Below are positions 37,343 through 50,559 of a stretch of 64,000 nucleotides of DNA, one piece after another; the first letter of the stretch is position 1; each line of letters begins with the position of its first letter. The stretch comes from Cucumis sativus. Lineage: Eukaryota; Streptophyta; Magnoliopsida; Cucurbitales; Cucurbitaceae. Location: the NCBI RefSeq assembly GCF_000004075.3, contig NC_026656.2:20532607-20596606 (forward strand). The letters are read 5' to 3'. A program made the position numbers and the translations under genes. The notes under the pieces are model-generated. The model made no database searches and was not told where the DNA came from. It saw only the letters and a program-made list of their open reading frames with translations.

Positions 37343-37552
37343 AAGAACTCCAACGAATTTAAGCGGAAGAATTCCTGTGATCCAATTGAGAGAGAGAGAG
37401 AGAGGAGACGGAAAGTAGCAGAAACAAGCAAGAGAGAAACGAAAAAAAGGGCTAAACGGAATTACGTTTAGCGGAAGAGAAGAAAAGCTATGGCGTTTCT
37501 CTCTGCCACTGTGCTCTGATTGTGCGAGATGGAAGGTTGAAGGAGAGAATGA

Positions 37553-37559
37553 ATTTATA
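37553..37559 (-). promoter_or_regulatory. TATA box of the ChaC-type gene
   Basis: TATAAAT on the minus strand, placed so that transcription would start near 37525 and run through the GA-rich leader exon (37343 to about 37525) into the leader intron. Confidence 0.5.
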
Positions 37560-40500
37560 GGCAATGTCTCATCAAAACGGAAAGCTATGGCGCCATGGAT
37601 GGTGCTCTCTTCCATGCACATCCATCTCATTTTTTTTTATTATACATCTCTTTTACTCAAAAGATTAGAAGAGTTAATTTTCAAAATATGTTATTTTAGT
37701 CCCAACTTTGGAAGTCGGAATTTGATTTCAACATTTATCCCTAAATTACTTTTTCTACTATATGTTATTTTAGTACCAACTTTATACTCTAACATAAACT
37801 TTATAATTTATTTAATCTTTTGTGTTTAGAATAAGTGCGTTTGGTCAGGATGTATCGAATTAATTTCTAAACTTTAAGGAATAAATTTTAAAAAAACGTT
37901 TTAGTTATTTTTTTTATTTCGTAGGATCTAACTATAAAAAAAAGGAATTTAAGAGAGTGATTGAAGATTCTTAAATCTAATATACGTTTCTCAACGCGAA
38001 AAAGTATCTCAGTTGATATCATATCTATAACTATTTACAAATATTAACAAAATATCACAAGAGAATTGTAAACGGATTGTGATATTTTGTTTTGTTTAAA
38101 AGAGAATTGTAAAAAATAGTAAAGTTGACAATATAGCAAAATTTGTAAATTCTATCAATAAAAGCTTTTATCAATGGCATTAATCGACTGTTCAGTGATA
38201 AAAATCTATCAGTTCTTATTCTTTATAAAATACAAAATTTTGCTATAGTTTATAAATATTTTAATTTATTTTGGTATTTAAAAAAATACCCATATTTAAA
38301 AAGTATATATAGAAAAGTTACATCAAATAACAAAAACATTTAGAAGGAAAAAAAAAAACAAATCATGACACTAATATTTTGCATATTGCGAACGAATATA
38401 ACAAAATCAGTGATATAATTACATGGCTAACAGACGGTAATTACATAGTTATAAGAGATCATCACTTTTAAATTTAGAAAATATCGTGGCATGAACTCTA
38501 CTATCGTAAATTTTGTTTTGTAATATATACATTGAGGATTAAATTTGCAATTTAAGAAAAAGATAAATGAATGCATTTCATATAAGCATCACCATGATGC
38601 ATGGCAATGGCAACATAATCTTTGTGAGGTAAAGTTTTGTTGTTGTTTGTTTGTTTTCCGTAAAGTGAAATATTAGTTTTGAGTGGAAGATTCATTGAAC
38701 CTGGCTGGAAATTGGGGTTGTGGAGAGCCCAATTTTATTTACTATTACTACCGACGCCCGTGGAATTGATATCCAAAATTCACTGTTTTTCTCATTTCGC
38801 GTGGAATTAGATACAATGAATTTGGACATTTTAAATTATAAATAGAAACAAAATCTTCACTTAATTCATCATTTCAAGACTCCCTCATTTTTCGCCTCCT
38901 TTATGTTCCCTTTCAACTCTTTCTATTTCTAACACATCAAGTTGTTCAATTAGGTATTTTAAGTTATTATTAATAACTTCCCATAGGTCACATTTAATAA
39001 CCTTCTTTTTATATATACATATACACACTCACGTATCCATAAATTATTTATATAAATAGTACCTCAGAACTTCAAAAAGAATATAACCACTATATCAAAG
39101 ACAAAATATAGTAAAAATATCACACTTTTTAAGATATATTATAACTTGACACTTCAAAACTAATATTAAAATACAGAAATCGAGAATGTGAAATGGCATG
39201 TGCCCAACCCTTAATAGATCTACACATGCATATACATACATATACATATTACAAATATGAGAAAATTATTAAAAAGATAAAAACATTGGATAATAAATAA
39301 TGGTAAAATATATTTTTTTGTCATTGTTTTATATTTATGGGTTTAGTTTTTATTATTTTTTGAAATTTGTCAAAAATGAAAAATATTTAACTCGTTTGAG
39401 TTAGTGGAGTAAAAAAATAATCCACTAGTCTCATTTAATTAGAATACACGAAGTGTGATAATTGAATCTATGATATCAAGATTGACGATGTCATTTTAAA
39501 ATATTGACAACAAAAACAAAAGTCTACGGATGAGTGCATAAGTTTTATTTGAGGCGATAAAGAATAATGTTTGAATTGATATGAAATTTGGAGGGTTCAT
39601 ATTGACACCTTGTTTCAAATTTTAAATTATATAATGTATTAGCTGTGGCTTTTCAAAAACAATTGAATGCCCTTTCTTGTCTTTCAAGTTACACATTGGA
39701 CTTCGTACATTAGAGCCAACAGGGTTATTCAACCAAACCACTAAAGTTGAAGGAAAAAGTTTTTATTATATTATATCATAGTTTTAATAAATCTTATATT
39801 TTTCTTTTTAAGTTTTAATATTTTAACTCTTTTATCTTTCTCAATTTTCTACTCTCTAACCTTATTATTTCTTAAATCACATTAAAAATACTAATCTATC
39901 ATACCTCATACTAAAATTTAGATGTACATTTTAAATAGATTTCTTTTAAAATAACCTATTTTACGTGCCAAGATGGTTTAGGGTTGGTAAATAGAAATGT
40001 TAAAGTTGGTTTTGGTTATATTGAAGTGTCCAAATTTATTAATTTTGTGAAAGTGAAATGTTGTACCTTTTGAGTAATAATAATAATAAAATAAGTATAG
40101 AGGTGGTGTGATTCTTTTGTTGGTTTTTCAAAACTGGAGATTTGAAATTGACCACGTGTTTCGATTATTGGACGCATCCCTTTCTCTCCTTTACATAAAC
40201 CCTTTCTAATACAAACATTTTAAATATTTAGTATGTGTATATATATGCTTCTTCATATATATATATATAAAGTATTATTCTTTTTTGGACTAAAGAATGT
40301 TATTTTTGAACGGTGTTATAAATGAGTAAAAAAAGTTTTTAGTATAGATGTTCTTTGAAATTGAGATCTATGAAATGAAATTAAATAACTATTCAGATTA
40401 TTGTAATTAAATAATTTCTTATTTTTATTGTGTTTTGATTATTGAATTTACTAAATTAGAAAACATGAAAGTCAATTTCAAATTAAAAAATAAAAAATAA

Positions 40501-41417
40501 ATAGGATTAAAGTTCATTGATAAAAAACAATTAGTTTTTCGAGGTGTGAAGTAATAGTTTAGCCTTTAATAATTCACATATAATTCCTATTATTTTATTC
40601 TCTAATTTGAATGTGTCTAATTTTAGTTTTTATACAAATATGTAATTTTGCTAGAGTGTGTTTGGTTTGAGAAATTAAAATAATGCATTTTTAAGATGGT
40701 CATTTATAAAATAATCTATTTTAGAAAAATTTAAATTAACGTGTAAATCCTTATAAAAAAAGTATAACCAAACATTAAATATTTAAATTTTAAATTCATT
40801 TTTACAAAAATGTTTAAAATGAAATGTATTATTAAAAAATATTTTGTTGTTAGTTCAATTAATAAATGAATCCGTTATTATTCAAATTTATTAAATAATC
40901 TAGTAATTTTTCTGCAAATAAAAACATAAATATATAAATATATTTTTAAAATTTAGACTGAAAATGCTTTAAAAAGTAATTATAAAGAACTACAATAACC
41001 ACTTAATATAAAATTTATTAAAATTATATGAACTAAAATTGAACAAATTCTAAACTATTACGTCAAAATCAGGTGATATTTTAATTTCTTTTTTTTTTAT
41101 TGTTTACTATACTTTGAGAAGTAGTACGTATATTTGTTAAAAAAAAAAATAGATTGAACAAAATAACACTAACATATTGTAGAAAATAAGACTATTTTTA
41201 ACGTTTCTTATAACATAAAAACACATTTTTGTATTTTACATTATATAGAAAGAGAAAAATTAAATATATGATTTCTAAATCAATATCAACTACATTGATT
41301 AACAATAACCAATATTTATTACACTTCATACTATATTATACTTTATACTATAATATATAAGACACAATATTTGGTATATATATATAAAGAGAGAATAGTA
41401 ATTAAGGTCGACTAAGA
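37560..41417. other. Long AT-rich spacer
   Basis: No gene is supported. It includes a dispersed repeat at about 38310-38416 that recurs in the receptor-kinase intron, and the 3' UTR of the DUF3537 gene near its right end. Confidence 0.6.
38310..38416. repeat. Dispersed repeat, copy A
   Basis: The sequence around CATCAAATAACAAAAACAT, ATGACACT, TTTTGCATATTG and CAGTGATATAA resembles that at about 46129-46236 in the same order and orientation. Two diverged copies of one interspersed repeat are likely. Confidence 0.6.
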
Positions 41418-43318
41418 TCATAATACGACAACCTTACTCAAAATCGACATGACGAGTGAGAATTCAAATGCAAAGAGTGTATGAAGCAATCCTCGATCTA
41501 ATGCATATCCAAACAATGTAATTCCTCCATTGTTGTGTTGTAAATATGACACTGCACCAAATATCACAATACAATTTCATTATTCAAATTTCCAAATCTC
41601 TCTCTCTCTATATATAATTTTGCACCAAAAATCAATATTATATACTAAAATTCACGATTGGAATGGTTAGAAATCTTACCTATTTATAATTATACTGAGA
41701 ATATACTTTTTTAGAAAAATTGTAAAAGTCATTTTATTTTTTCAAAATGGTAGAAATATAATGGATAATTACTTAAAAGTTTACGAGTGTAAATTTACTT
41801 ACCTAAAGCTTGCCTGGTTTGGAAGGAAGAAGATTCTCGTGGCCTTACTGAAATTAAAACGTCCGATGAAGAATCAGAATCGGTATCGTCTTCATCCTCG
41901 CCGCTACTGCTACTGTTGTTGTTTTTCTTGTGGTTAACGAGCGGTTGTAGTAGTGGCGGAGGTTTGGTTGAGTTGGATCCAGAGGCAGCGGAGGTGACTA
42001 GCATGTGCCATCGGGTTGCAACAGAAGCGATTCCTTGGGCTCTGTGAGTAATTCTTGCAGCTCCAAACAAACATAAGAAGAATCCACATAATTGAACCGT
42101 TGAGCAAACCTGAATATTCCATTCCATCGTTGAATACAAAATTTATTAATAAATGAGGTTTTGGTCTTTACATTTTGAGTCTATTTTTCGTTGGATTTTT
42201 TTTCAGCATGTAATTTTAACGTCTTAAATTGAAAATATACGATGATAATAAAAGTTAGAGCATACCACAACATCGCCGGAGTTGAAGAAATTTTTGTCAG
42301 TTTTAGAGGCCAAAACCAAGAGCAATGCGACGAACTGGCTAACCGTAATAACGAGCAAACACACAATTATGAAGAACCGGTACCGGTGACTCGTAATTGA
42401 TAACTGTTTTCTGATCCTCAAATGTTCGTTGAAGATCAACACCGAGTCCGATTCTGACCCGTTGCTCGTTTCAAATAGCTTGTGAACCCCTTGAAGTCTA
42501 AGAATCTGTAACTCACATGTGAGCCGAAACAATACACACACGAGCAAAAACACTCCAGTTCTGTACACCCACGACCCCAGTACTAATATGAACAAGATCG
42601 AATTTACCGGAAATCCTACCCTGTTCAATCCATTATTGTAAGAAATATATGAATAAAAAGACTAATGTTACCTTTCAATTTTCGTAAATATTCTCAGAAA
42701 TTTTGTGATATAGAATAACTTTAGTAATATATAAACTAAAAGATATAATTTCTGTATGTATACAGTAAAAAGTATATTAATTGATGTGTTAATTAAGGTT
42801 AAGAACAAGTAAAATAAAACTTACGGAAAATAAATCTTAACGGTGGAGAAGAATATGATTTTGTGGGCCAACTCAACGAAGAACGACGGGAAAAGAATAT
42901 ACGCAACGGAACGGAACCATTTCTCCAATTCACGCGCATACCCTTTCTGTACGTACACCGAATCCTCTTGCAATCCTTCCAGGAACAGAAGCTGCCGGAG
43001 TCCGTACCGCCGGAAGAATCGACACAGGCTCAAGAATCCCACCGCCGCCAGTCCCGATTCCGGAACCTGAACCAGTTTATTGAACGAGATCGGATCGTCC
43101 CCCGGATCTTGGACGGCGAGGATCGTCACGGCAGGGACGACGATGGTCAGGAGAGTGAAGACGAGGTAGGAGAAGAACTTTCCGGCGGCGGAGGAGTGGT
43201 CAAGAGCGCACCATTTTAAGCTGATTCGATAGTTGCGCAGATCATCGGAGGTTATGGATTTGGACCTGCAGTAAGAATGTTGGAGGAGGAGAGGGAGGTT
43301 TGATTCGCTGGAGTCCAT
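41418..43318 (-). CDS. DUF3537 membrane protein (plant gustatory-receptor-like)
   Basis: Four exons, 42825-43318, 42266-42620, 41803-42109 and 41418-41551, give 429 residues. The last exon (44 codons) is easy to miss. It adds SYLQHNNGGITLFGYALDRG and a final hydrophobic segment ending KVVVL, which completes the family's conserved C-terminus. The protein has multiple membrane segments: about residues 49-69, 84-99, 140-160, 170-195, around 240-260 and 285-303, plus the C-terminal one. A Ser/Asp/Glu-rich tract at about 347-366 lies in the loop before the last segment. DUF3537 proteins have been linked by structure prediction and weak homology to insect gustatory/odorant receptor channels. Function in plants is unknown. 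The start ATG at 43318 opens MDSSESNLPLLL. Confidence 0.92.
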
Positions 43319-43972
43319 GGCGATGGACGGGGGGAGAGAATTCGTAATTGAGAAATCAATTTATGGAAAGTGAATAACAATGGCGGTGAGTTTTGTGTTA
43401 AGAAACAAAAGAGGGGAAACAATGGAGAGAGTGACGAAGGAAGGTGCTGAGTTCTGCCTTGTGAATAAGGTTACCGCCAAAAGTTTTCTTTATTTTGAGA
43501 AAATAAAACTCATTATGTATATTAGTAAAATATTTTATTTTGGACTAATCCTAATTTTTTGAATTGGTAAGTTATACGGTTCAATTAATCCAAATAGTAA
43601 TTTTAATTAAGTTGTTAGCTATTTATTAATTTAAGTACATATATCTTTTATTAACCGACACATAGCAATGACTAAGGGTTGTTTGAGATTAGGGTTGGGT
43701 AATACTATGATAATCACCTCTAACTATTATTTAAAAATCTTAAATATTTTGATAGCCAATATTTCAAAATTCCTATTTTTTACCGTTTTTATTATTTTAA
43801 TAATGTTAAAAATTGAAACCAGATTAGATAAATCTCAATTAAAAAAATGTAGCTCAAACCTAAAAGGGATATTAATATGTTCTATTTGGTTGATATTTTT
43901 AAAAGTAGTAATGATTGTAAATTTAAAAATGAAAAGAAAAAGGTTGAATATTAATTGAGCTTCCAACGGCTG

Positions 43973-43980
43973 CCACGTGG
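43973..43980. promoter_or_regulatory. Perfect G-box CCACGTGG
   Basis: A palindromic bZIP/bHLH site in the divergent promoter, about 655 bp upstream of the DUF3537 ATG and 840 bp upstream of the receptor-kinase ATG. Function is inferred from the motif alone. Confidence 0.4.
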
Positions 43981-44478
43981 AGAGAGGAAAGTTAATGTCC
44001 GGGTGAAGGGTACTCCAACGACTTTCACGGGCGGACAGCATCGGGAAAACACCTTCTAATTTCGCCACCTGCCGTTTCTTTTGGCCACAAATTCCTTCCC
44101 TCTTTACAACTACAACTCACGTTTTCATTTTTCTTCATTCAAACAATCCACAAAACAAAAGTTTTTCTCACCACAAACTATATATTTCTTTTTAAGAAAA
44201 AAGTACTTTTTATTTTCTAAAAAATCTTTTTCTTTGTTATTCAAGAGTATTGCACGATCAATTTTATCGAATTCTATGATAAATGTAGAGAGATGTCATG
44301 TTTTTTCCAATTCATTTACTAAATTTTAGAGTGATTTAAAATTTGTTATAGATTCATTGATTTCAATAAGACAGGGTTTTACCCATTGAATTGTCGACTT
44401 TTTACGTATTTATATATGATTAATTATTATTTTATAAAATTACACTCAGAGTTGACCATGATATTTTATTTTCAAAAA

Positions 44479-44494
44479 GTGGGCCGAGGCCCAC
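44479..44494. promoter_or_regulatory. Site II palindrome GTGGGCCGAGGCCCAC
   Basis: Two inverted GTGGGCC half-sites separated by two bases, with a further ATGGGCCC about 40 bp downstream. These are TCP-type target motifs roughly 330 bp upstream of the receptor-kinase start. Confidence 0.45.
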
Positions 44495-44773
44495 CACAAA
44501 AGACCTGAATAGAAGGGCCAGCGTGCCTTCAAATGGGCCCAAAATGGAGGAATATTGACGTGGTTGCTTTCATGGTGGAATGAAAATCATAGCATATGGA
44601 CTAAGAGAGAGTTAGAGGGAGAGAAAAACAAATAACACGTAATATAATAATTAAATTAATAATAATAATAATAACAACACTACCGGGGGCCGGCCTGCAC
44701 CAGCTCATCGTTAGCGCCAAGAACGTCAATACGACATCGTCAATGCCCTCTCAATCCAACTCCCCCCTTTCTT

Positions 44774-44781
44774 TTATATAC
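44774..44781 (+). promoter_or_regulatory. TATA box of the receptor-like kinase gene
   Basis: TTATATAC lies about 40 bp before the ATG at 44822 in a C/T-rich context, which implies a very short leader. Another upstream TATA may be used instead. Confidence 0.4.
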
Positions 44782-44821
44782 CATTTTCCATAATTTAATT
44801 AATTAATTCCCAAATAACACC

Positions 44822-47800
44822 ATGGCCAAACCTCCCCTCTTCTTCTTCTTCCTCTTCTTCCTCCTCTTCAACCTCCCACCGTCCACCTCCGCCGTCCCTA
44901 CCTCCACCGAAACCCTCCTCCGATTCAAATCCTCTCTCACCAACACCCTCGCATTATCCAACTGGAACTCCTCCGTTCCTCTTTGTTCCGGCGACCGCCG
45001 CTTCTGGACCGGCCTAATCTGCAAAAACGACCAACTGTACGGCATCCGCCTCGAGAACATGAGTCTTGGCGGGACCGTCGACACCGCCGCTCTAGCCGGC
45101 CTCCCGACGTTGAGGACTCTGAGTGTGATGAACAATAGATTTGAAGGCCCAATGCCCGATGTGAAGCGAATAGGAGCTCTTAGGGCTTTGTATCTTTCGA
45201 ATAATAACTTCTCGGGTTCGATTTCGGGAGATGCGTTTGAAGGAATGGGGAATTTGAAGAGATTGTATTTGAGTGGGAATGGATTTTCCGGGGAGATTCC
45301 GGGGTCGTTGGTGGAGTTGAAAGCGGTGGTGGAGTTGGGATTGGAGGATAATATGTTTGAAGGAAGAATACCGGATTTGGGTGAAAGGGTTTGGAAATAT
45401 TTGAATTTTTCGGGGAATCGTTTGGATGGGCCGATTCCTTATGGATTGAGTAAAGACAGTAATTTCACTTCCTACCTTGGTAAGTTCACTCTTCTAAATC
45501 CTTTGCTTAACTAAATAAAATTAAAATAGATGCATCTAATCATTGTTATTATAAATATATATCCTTAAGATTTGAATGCATATTTTTCTTATAGTCTTTT
45601 AAACTAACTTTTACTAAAACGTCAAATGGTTAATATATATATATATATAGGATTTGTTTTAAAATATAACAAAAGTTAACTAAAATATATACCAAATTTA
45701 ACAATATTTCATATTTCATGATTATAAATATCAATAGATTTTTTTTTGTAGTGTTCATAGGTGATAAAATTCAAAAGTTGTTGCATTTGTGAACATTTTC
45801 AACAATTTACTTTTAAATACTTATCATGGAAAAATAAAACAAAAGAAAATGCATAATTTAAATGTGACAAAAACTTTACACGATGTTGATTTTTTTTCTC
45901 TCTCCAATAACTATATCCATTTTATTTGTGTTAAACTATTCATAGTTATTTTATATGGACAAAGTGGTATGATTAAAGTTGATGTATGGTAACAATTGAA
46001 ATATTGGTTGATGATAGACTATCCAAATTTATAAAACTAAAAGCTGATCATGAGAAGATAATAATTTAAACAAAATTTATATGTTTAAATTTTCTTAATC
46101 AACTAGCGTATTTACAAAATATAACAAATTTTAAAGAGAAATTGCATCAGATGACAAAAACATCTAGAAAATAATCGTATATGACACTTCTTTTTGTGTA
46201 TATTGTAAATATGTCAAATAAATATAGTGATATAAACTTTATTATTATATTTTTTTTGTAACTTTTTTTTTTGTAAGCATCCCAAATTTCAAATTATATT
46301 GATATTTAGTGAATTGATATACATAAAATCTATATAGACATTCTATAAATGTGTATAGTTAATAAAATCGGAAAATTATATATACGGCATTTAGAGAAAA
46401 AAAATAGCCTCTCACACCCTCACACTCATCCCCAAAGTGATAATTGATGTTATTTTCACAAGCAAATAATAACGAAAACATAGCTATACAATAAATCAAA
46501 TAAATTAGTATAATAACATTATTGTTTAATAAAGAGTGCATGCATTTCAACATAGAATATATATCCTGAGTGTCACACACGTTGTAGCATACAAACGGAA
46601 AACAGATCATTGCATATTAACTAAAATCTCAATTTAATATTCATGGACTAAATTACAACTTTGTATTAATCTTTAATTTTATTGTTGCTGTCATCTTAAT
46701 CTTTTATATATAACTTTAAAATCTCAATAGATTCACAAACCCTTAAAAACATATATAATATATAGTTAATTTTGTAGCAATGTCACATTGGTAATTGAAA
46801 TTTATAAACATATGCACCAACTCTCTAAACTTCGATCAATTTGTTAGCCGATTTTACCTTTTCATTTTAGGTAACAATGGGTTGTGTGGAGAGCCACTAG
46901 GACCATGCAAATCATCCACAAAAAAATGGTACATTCTCATCGGAGTGCTCTCCGGCGCTGCCGCCTTAACCCTTTTTCTCCTTCTCCTCTACTGTTTTCT
47001 CCGCCCTTCCAAATCCTCCGCCGCCGTACACGACGACGCCAAAACCAGAACCAATTTATTTCTCTCTCCGAAAATTCTTTTCAAAAGGCCGGAAAGACCC
47101 CACCGATATTCCTCGACCGACTCGGACGAGAACTCGAATTTAAGTGGTCCGGGCGGGTCGGCTTTGTGTTTTGTGAGAACCGACCGGCTCCGGTTCGACT
47201 TTCAAGAACTTCTTGGGGCGTCGGCGGAAGTTCTTGGGAGTGGGAGCTTTGGGAAGTCTTATAAAGCGATGCTTTCAAATGGGTCGTCGGTGGTGGTGAA
47301 GAGATTCCGGGAAATGAACGCTGCCGGAAGAGGGGAGTTTTACAGCCACATGCGGCGGCTTGGACGGCTCTCGCATCCAAATTTACTTCCACTTGTTGCG
47401 TTTTATTATGGGAAAGATGACAAGCTTTTGGTGTCCGACTTTGTTCCCAATGGCAGCTTGGCTAGTCATCTCCATGGTAATTTTACTTTTATCAAAATTC
47501 TTTTGGATTGATTTTTGAACATTCTATTTTTGAAGATGTTCATTGAATATTACTTATTGTGTAAAAACAGGGCGAAAATCAGAGGGAAATGCAAGGCTAA
47601 ATTGGGGAAAAAGGCTGAAGATCATAAAGGGGGTAGCAAGAGGTCTTTCCTATCTCCACAAGGAGCTCCCAAATTTAAGTCTTCCACACGGCAATTTAAA
47701 ATCCTCCAACGTCCTTCTCGACCATAATTTCTCTCCAATTTTATCCGACTATGCTCTTTTCCCTCTCCTCCAAAAATCCCACGCCCACGCCCACATGGCC

Positions 47801-48313
47801 GCCTTCAAGTCGCCGGAGTTCTCCCCCGCCACCGCCGACCGTACCTCCAAATCCACCGACGTTTGGAGCCTCGGAATCCTTATCCTCGAAACTCTAACCG
47901 GAAAGTTCCCCACCAACTATCTCCGCCAGGGCAAGGGCGCCGACTCCGATCTCGCCGCTTGGGTTGATGCTGTTGTTAGGGAAGAGTGGACGGCGGAGGT
48001 TTTCGACGGCGATCTGGTCGTCGGGGGCGGAAATGAGGAGGAGGGTTGTTGTGATTGGGATTGTAATGAAGACATGTTGAAGCTTTTGAAGATTGGGATG
48101 TGTTGTTGTGAGTGGGAGGTTGGGAAAAGATGGGGATTGAAACAAGCTGTCGAGAAGATTGAGGAGTTGAATTTGAATGATGAGGGTGAAGAGTATTATT
48201 CTTCTTATGGGAGTGATTATAATGGGAGTTTTGTTTCTAATTCTTCTAATGTCAAGGGAAGAAAAACAAGGAAGATGATTACTAATGAGGATGAATCTTC
48301 CTTTTTGAGTTAG
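44822..48313 (+). CDS. LRR receptor-like kinase, pollen-receptor-like (PRK) type, atypical kinase
   Basis: Three exons, 44822-45479, 46871-47476 and 47571-48313, give 668 residues. Residues 1-25 form a signal peptide rich in Phe/Leu. A capping domain and about five leucine-rich repeats follow (to about 210), then an NNGLCGEPLGPC cap. A transmembrane helix lies at 239-262 and a kinase domain runs from about 328. The glycine loop LGSGSFGKSY (341-350) and K363 are present, but the catalytic loop reads HGNLKSSN (461-468) in place of HRD and the metal motif reads DYA (481-483) in place of DFG. This predicts little or no phosphotransfer, as in many PRK-family members, which sense extracellular peptides in pollen tubes. 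The pollen role is inferred from family membership. The acidic, Ser-rich C-terminal tail is typical. Confidence 0.93.
45480..46870 (+). other. Intron 1 of the receptor-like kinase gene
   Basis: A 1,391-bp AT-rich intron between the LRR and transmembrane exons. It contains a diverged copy of a dispersed repeat at 46129-46236. Intron 2 (47477-47570) is 94 bp. Confidence 0.85.
46129..46236. repeat. Dispersed repeat, copy B, inside the receptor-kinase intron
   Basis: Sequence with GCATCAGATGACAAAAACAT, ATGACACTTC and AATATAGTGATATAA matches copy A at 38310-38416 in block order. No coding sequence or terminal repeats are visible. Confidence 0.6.
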
Positions 48314-50540
48314 GTAGTAATATTTGGGGCCATGTGACTGACAGTTTGTTCATTATAAATATGGATTTTGAACTTAGGTCGTCCAAAATTTGTATAATAT
48401 AAATTTATTAAATTTAGTTTTAAAAAATATATATTCTTATTTGTATTTGAACTTATTGGTTCTTTTCTTCTAGATGATAAAGGTAAAGATTTGAACTTTT
48501 ATGGTGGATTAATGATAGGTTGATGTGTTATTATTTATGAGCTTTTAATTTTCAAAAAAACTTGTGTTTACTTCTATATTATAACGTTTTTATATATGAA
48601 AACATATCCACAATTTTCCAAAAACATGAAATTATACACACTCTCGTTAATGGGAAGTTTCATAATCTCTTCAAACGTTCAAATCATTCTTGAACTTCGG
48701 TCAATTTATCTTCGTTCGTTCCATTTGAAATCATAAGAAATTTTTGTTACATTTGAAACTCATCTCTTCATCTTCTTCATATTTTTCATTGTCAAATCAC
48801 CGATTTCACATATGTTTCCCATCTCTTCATCTTCTTCACTTGCCATTTACTTTTGCACACACTTTCACACTTCACATCCATTTACTTAATCAGGTTCTTT
48901 CACACTTTTGGTTCTTTTCGTCTTTAAATCTTGATACGAAGCTGGCAAAGGAACATATACATAAACCACACGATAATGTAAAGAAAGCCAACACAGTATT
49001 AAGCTAAAGGAATGCTTTGAAAAAAACAGCAACATACAAAATAAAAAATCTAATTAAAATAAATAAGAATATTTTTAAAATCAAAATAGTATGAAATATT
49101 TGATACGAGGCACAATAAATTAACCTTCTTAAATAAAAGATCAAGTAAAATAATTAAGTGTAGAATCATAATTAGCACAATTGTAGGATGACAAAAAATG
49201 TATTATCTAATAACTTTTTTTTACAAATAACTTGCCATATTTTAAAATCAAAATAGTATGAAATATAATGTCTCGAGTTTGTCATGAAAGCTGAAATTCA
49301 TATGGTGCATTGTAGCTTCTAAGGTCCGTTACATTGAAGATTGGACTGATGCTGAATCCTTGAGACATTTCAATCGTACAAGCATTTGGCTTATATTTAA
49401 TCTAACACAAACTCAACCCTTATAATATGAGTTGGATAGTTTGGGTTATTCGGGTTCAACCCATATTCTTACGCCCCTAGTCACGAGTTTGATTATTATT
49501 TTTTTTATAAAAAAAAATACCTTCCAATTAAAACCAAATAAAAAGTTGACCAAAAGATTTTCCTAGAAATAAGGCAAAATCTAACACAATTCTCCAAAAT
49601 GAAAATGAAAACTACCATAAAAAACAAAGGCACATTTCATTCATGACCATATAGAATAAAATGTATAATTGATAAATCATTTTTATTACCTCACACCTCT
49701 CACGCATGCTCATAAAACTAGGTTAAGTAGACTTAAGAATTGATTACGATCTCCAGGTAGGAGGTGTTCTGTAAACCGTCAACTTAAGAACCTTCAACTT
49801 TAGTCATCTTATCTGACTTGTTGACAAGATCGAATCAAGTAAGCCTATTGTAACCAGTTTTACATGATATCAACTTATTTTTATGAAATTTTTTGGAAGA
49901 TATGTTTAACCTAAGTGAGCATGCATTTTATCTTTGTTATAGATTTTAAAAGTCTAATTTTTTTTTATAACACTTATAAAAACATTAGACATAATCTAAA
50001 ACCAATCATTTAACAATATATAACCATTATAGAAAACAATCAATTAATATGAATTTTAATTTATTTAACCTTTAATTATATCATATTTAATTAAATTTAA
50101 ATAAATCAATAATGAATTAATTTAGTTAAATCATATTTAATCAAGAATAACTTAATTAATTAATCATATTAATTAATTTCCATATTAATCAATTAACATG
50201 CATACTATACGATATAACCACTATATCGTACTTTTAATGCATGAACATGTTAATCTATGGTGGGATTTCAAATCTATATATATGACATTCAAAATGCAAT
50301 GTAAATTTAAAATAATTAAAACATACATCACATGCATAAAAAAAACACAATAAAATGGACTGATTTTGGCCCCCAAAATTAAGCTAAGTACTAAATTATT
50401 ACATTACTAATTTGGCGTAGTACAGAACCACTCCCGAACGCTTCAAACCGGCTGAAAAACCAATAGAAACAATTGAACCGACCCAACACCAAATTCATTG
50501 GGCTTGAACCGACCCAATCAACCAGAACAGGCCCAGACCT
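48314..50540. other. AT-rich spacer
   Basis: It starts with the 3' UTR of the receptor kinase. The rest has no gene I can support. The plus-strand frame at 48744-49007 is a Ser/Phe/His-rich chance frame over a CATCTTCTTCA-type repeat. Confidence 0.6.
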
Positions 50541-50559
50541 ACGCAGATGGAGAGGACGC

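Larger units (their letters stand above)
43319..44821. other. Divergent promoter region between the DUF3537 and receptor-kinase genes
   Basis: The two genes are transcribed away from each other, so both promoters lie here. Features listed separately are a perfect G-box, a site II palindrome and a TATA box. A less AT-rich island at about 43960-44070 can be read on the minus strand as a short open stretch beginning MAKLEGVFPMLSARES, but it has no neighbouring exon I can recognise. Confidence 0.6.

Noticed and set aside
43835-44068. 77-residue minus-strand ORF as a gene
   Set aside because: Only its first half looks coding-like and the rest is AT-rich random sequence. It is kept as a finding and not annotated as a gene.
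48744-49007. 87-residue Ser/Phe/His-rich ORF downstream of the receptor kinase
   Set aside because: It arises from repeated CATCTTCTTCA sequence and lacks a promoter, splice partners or family resemblance.
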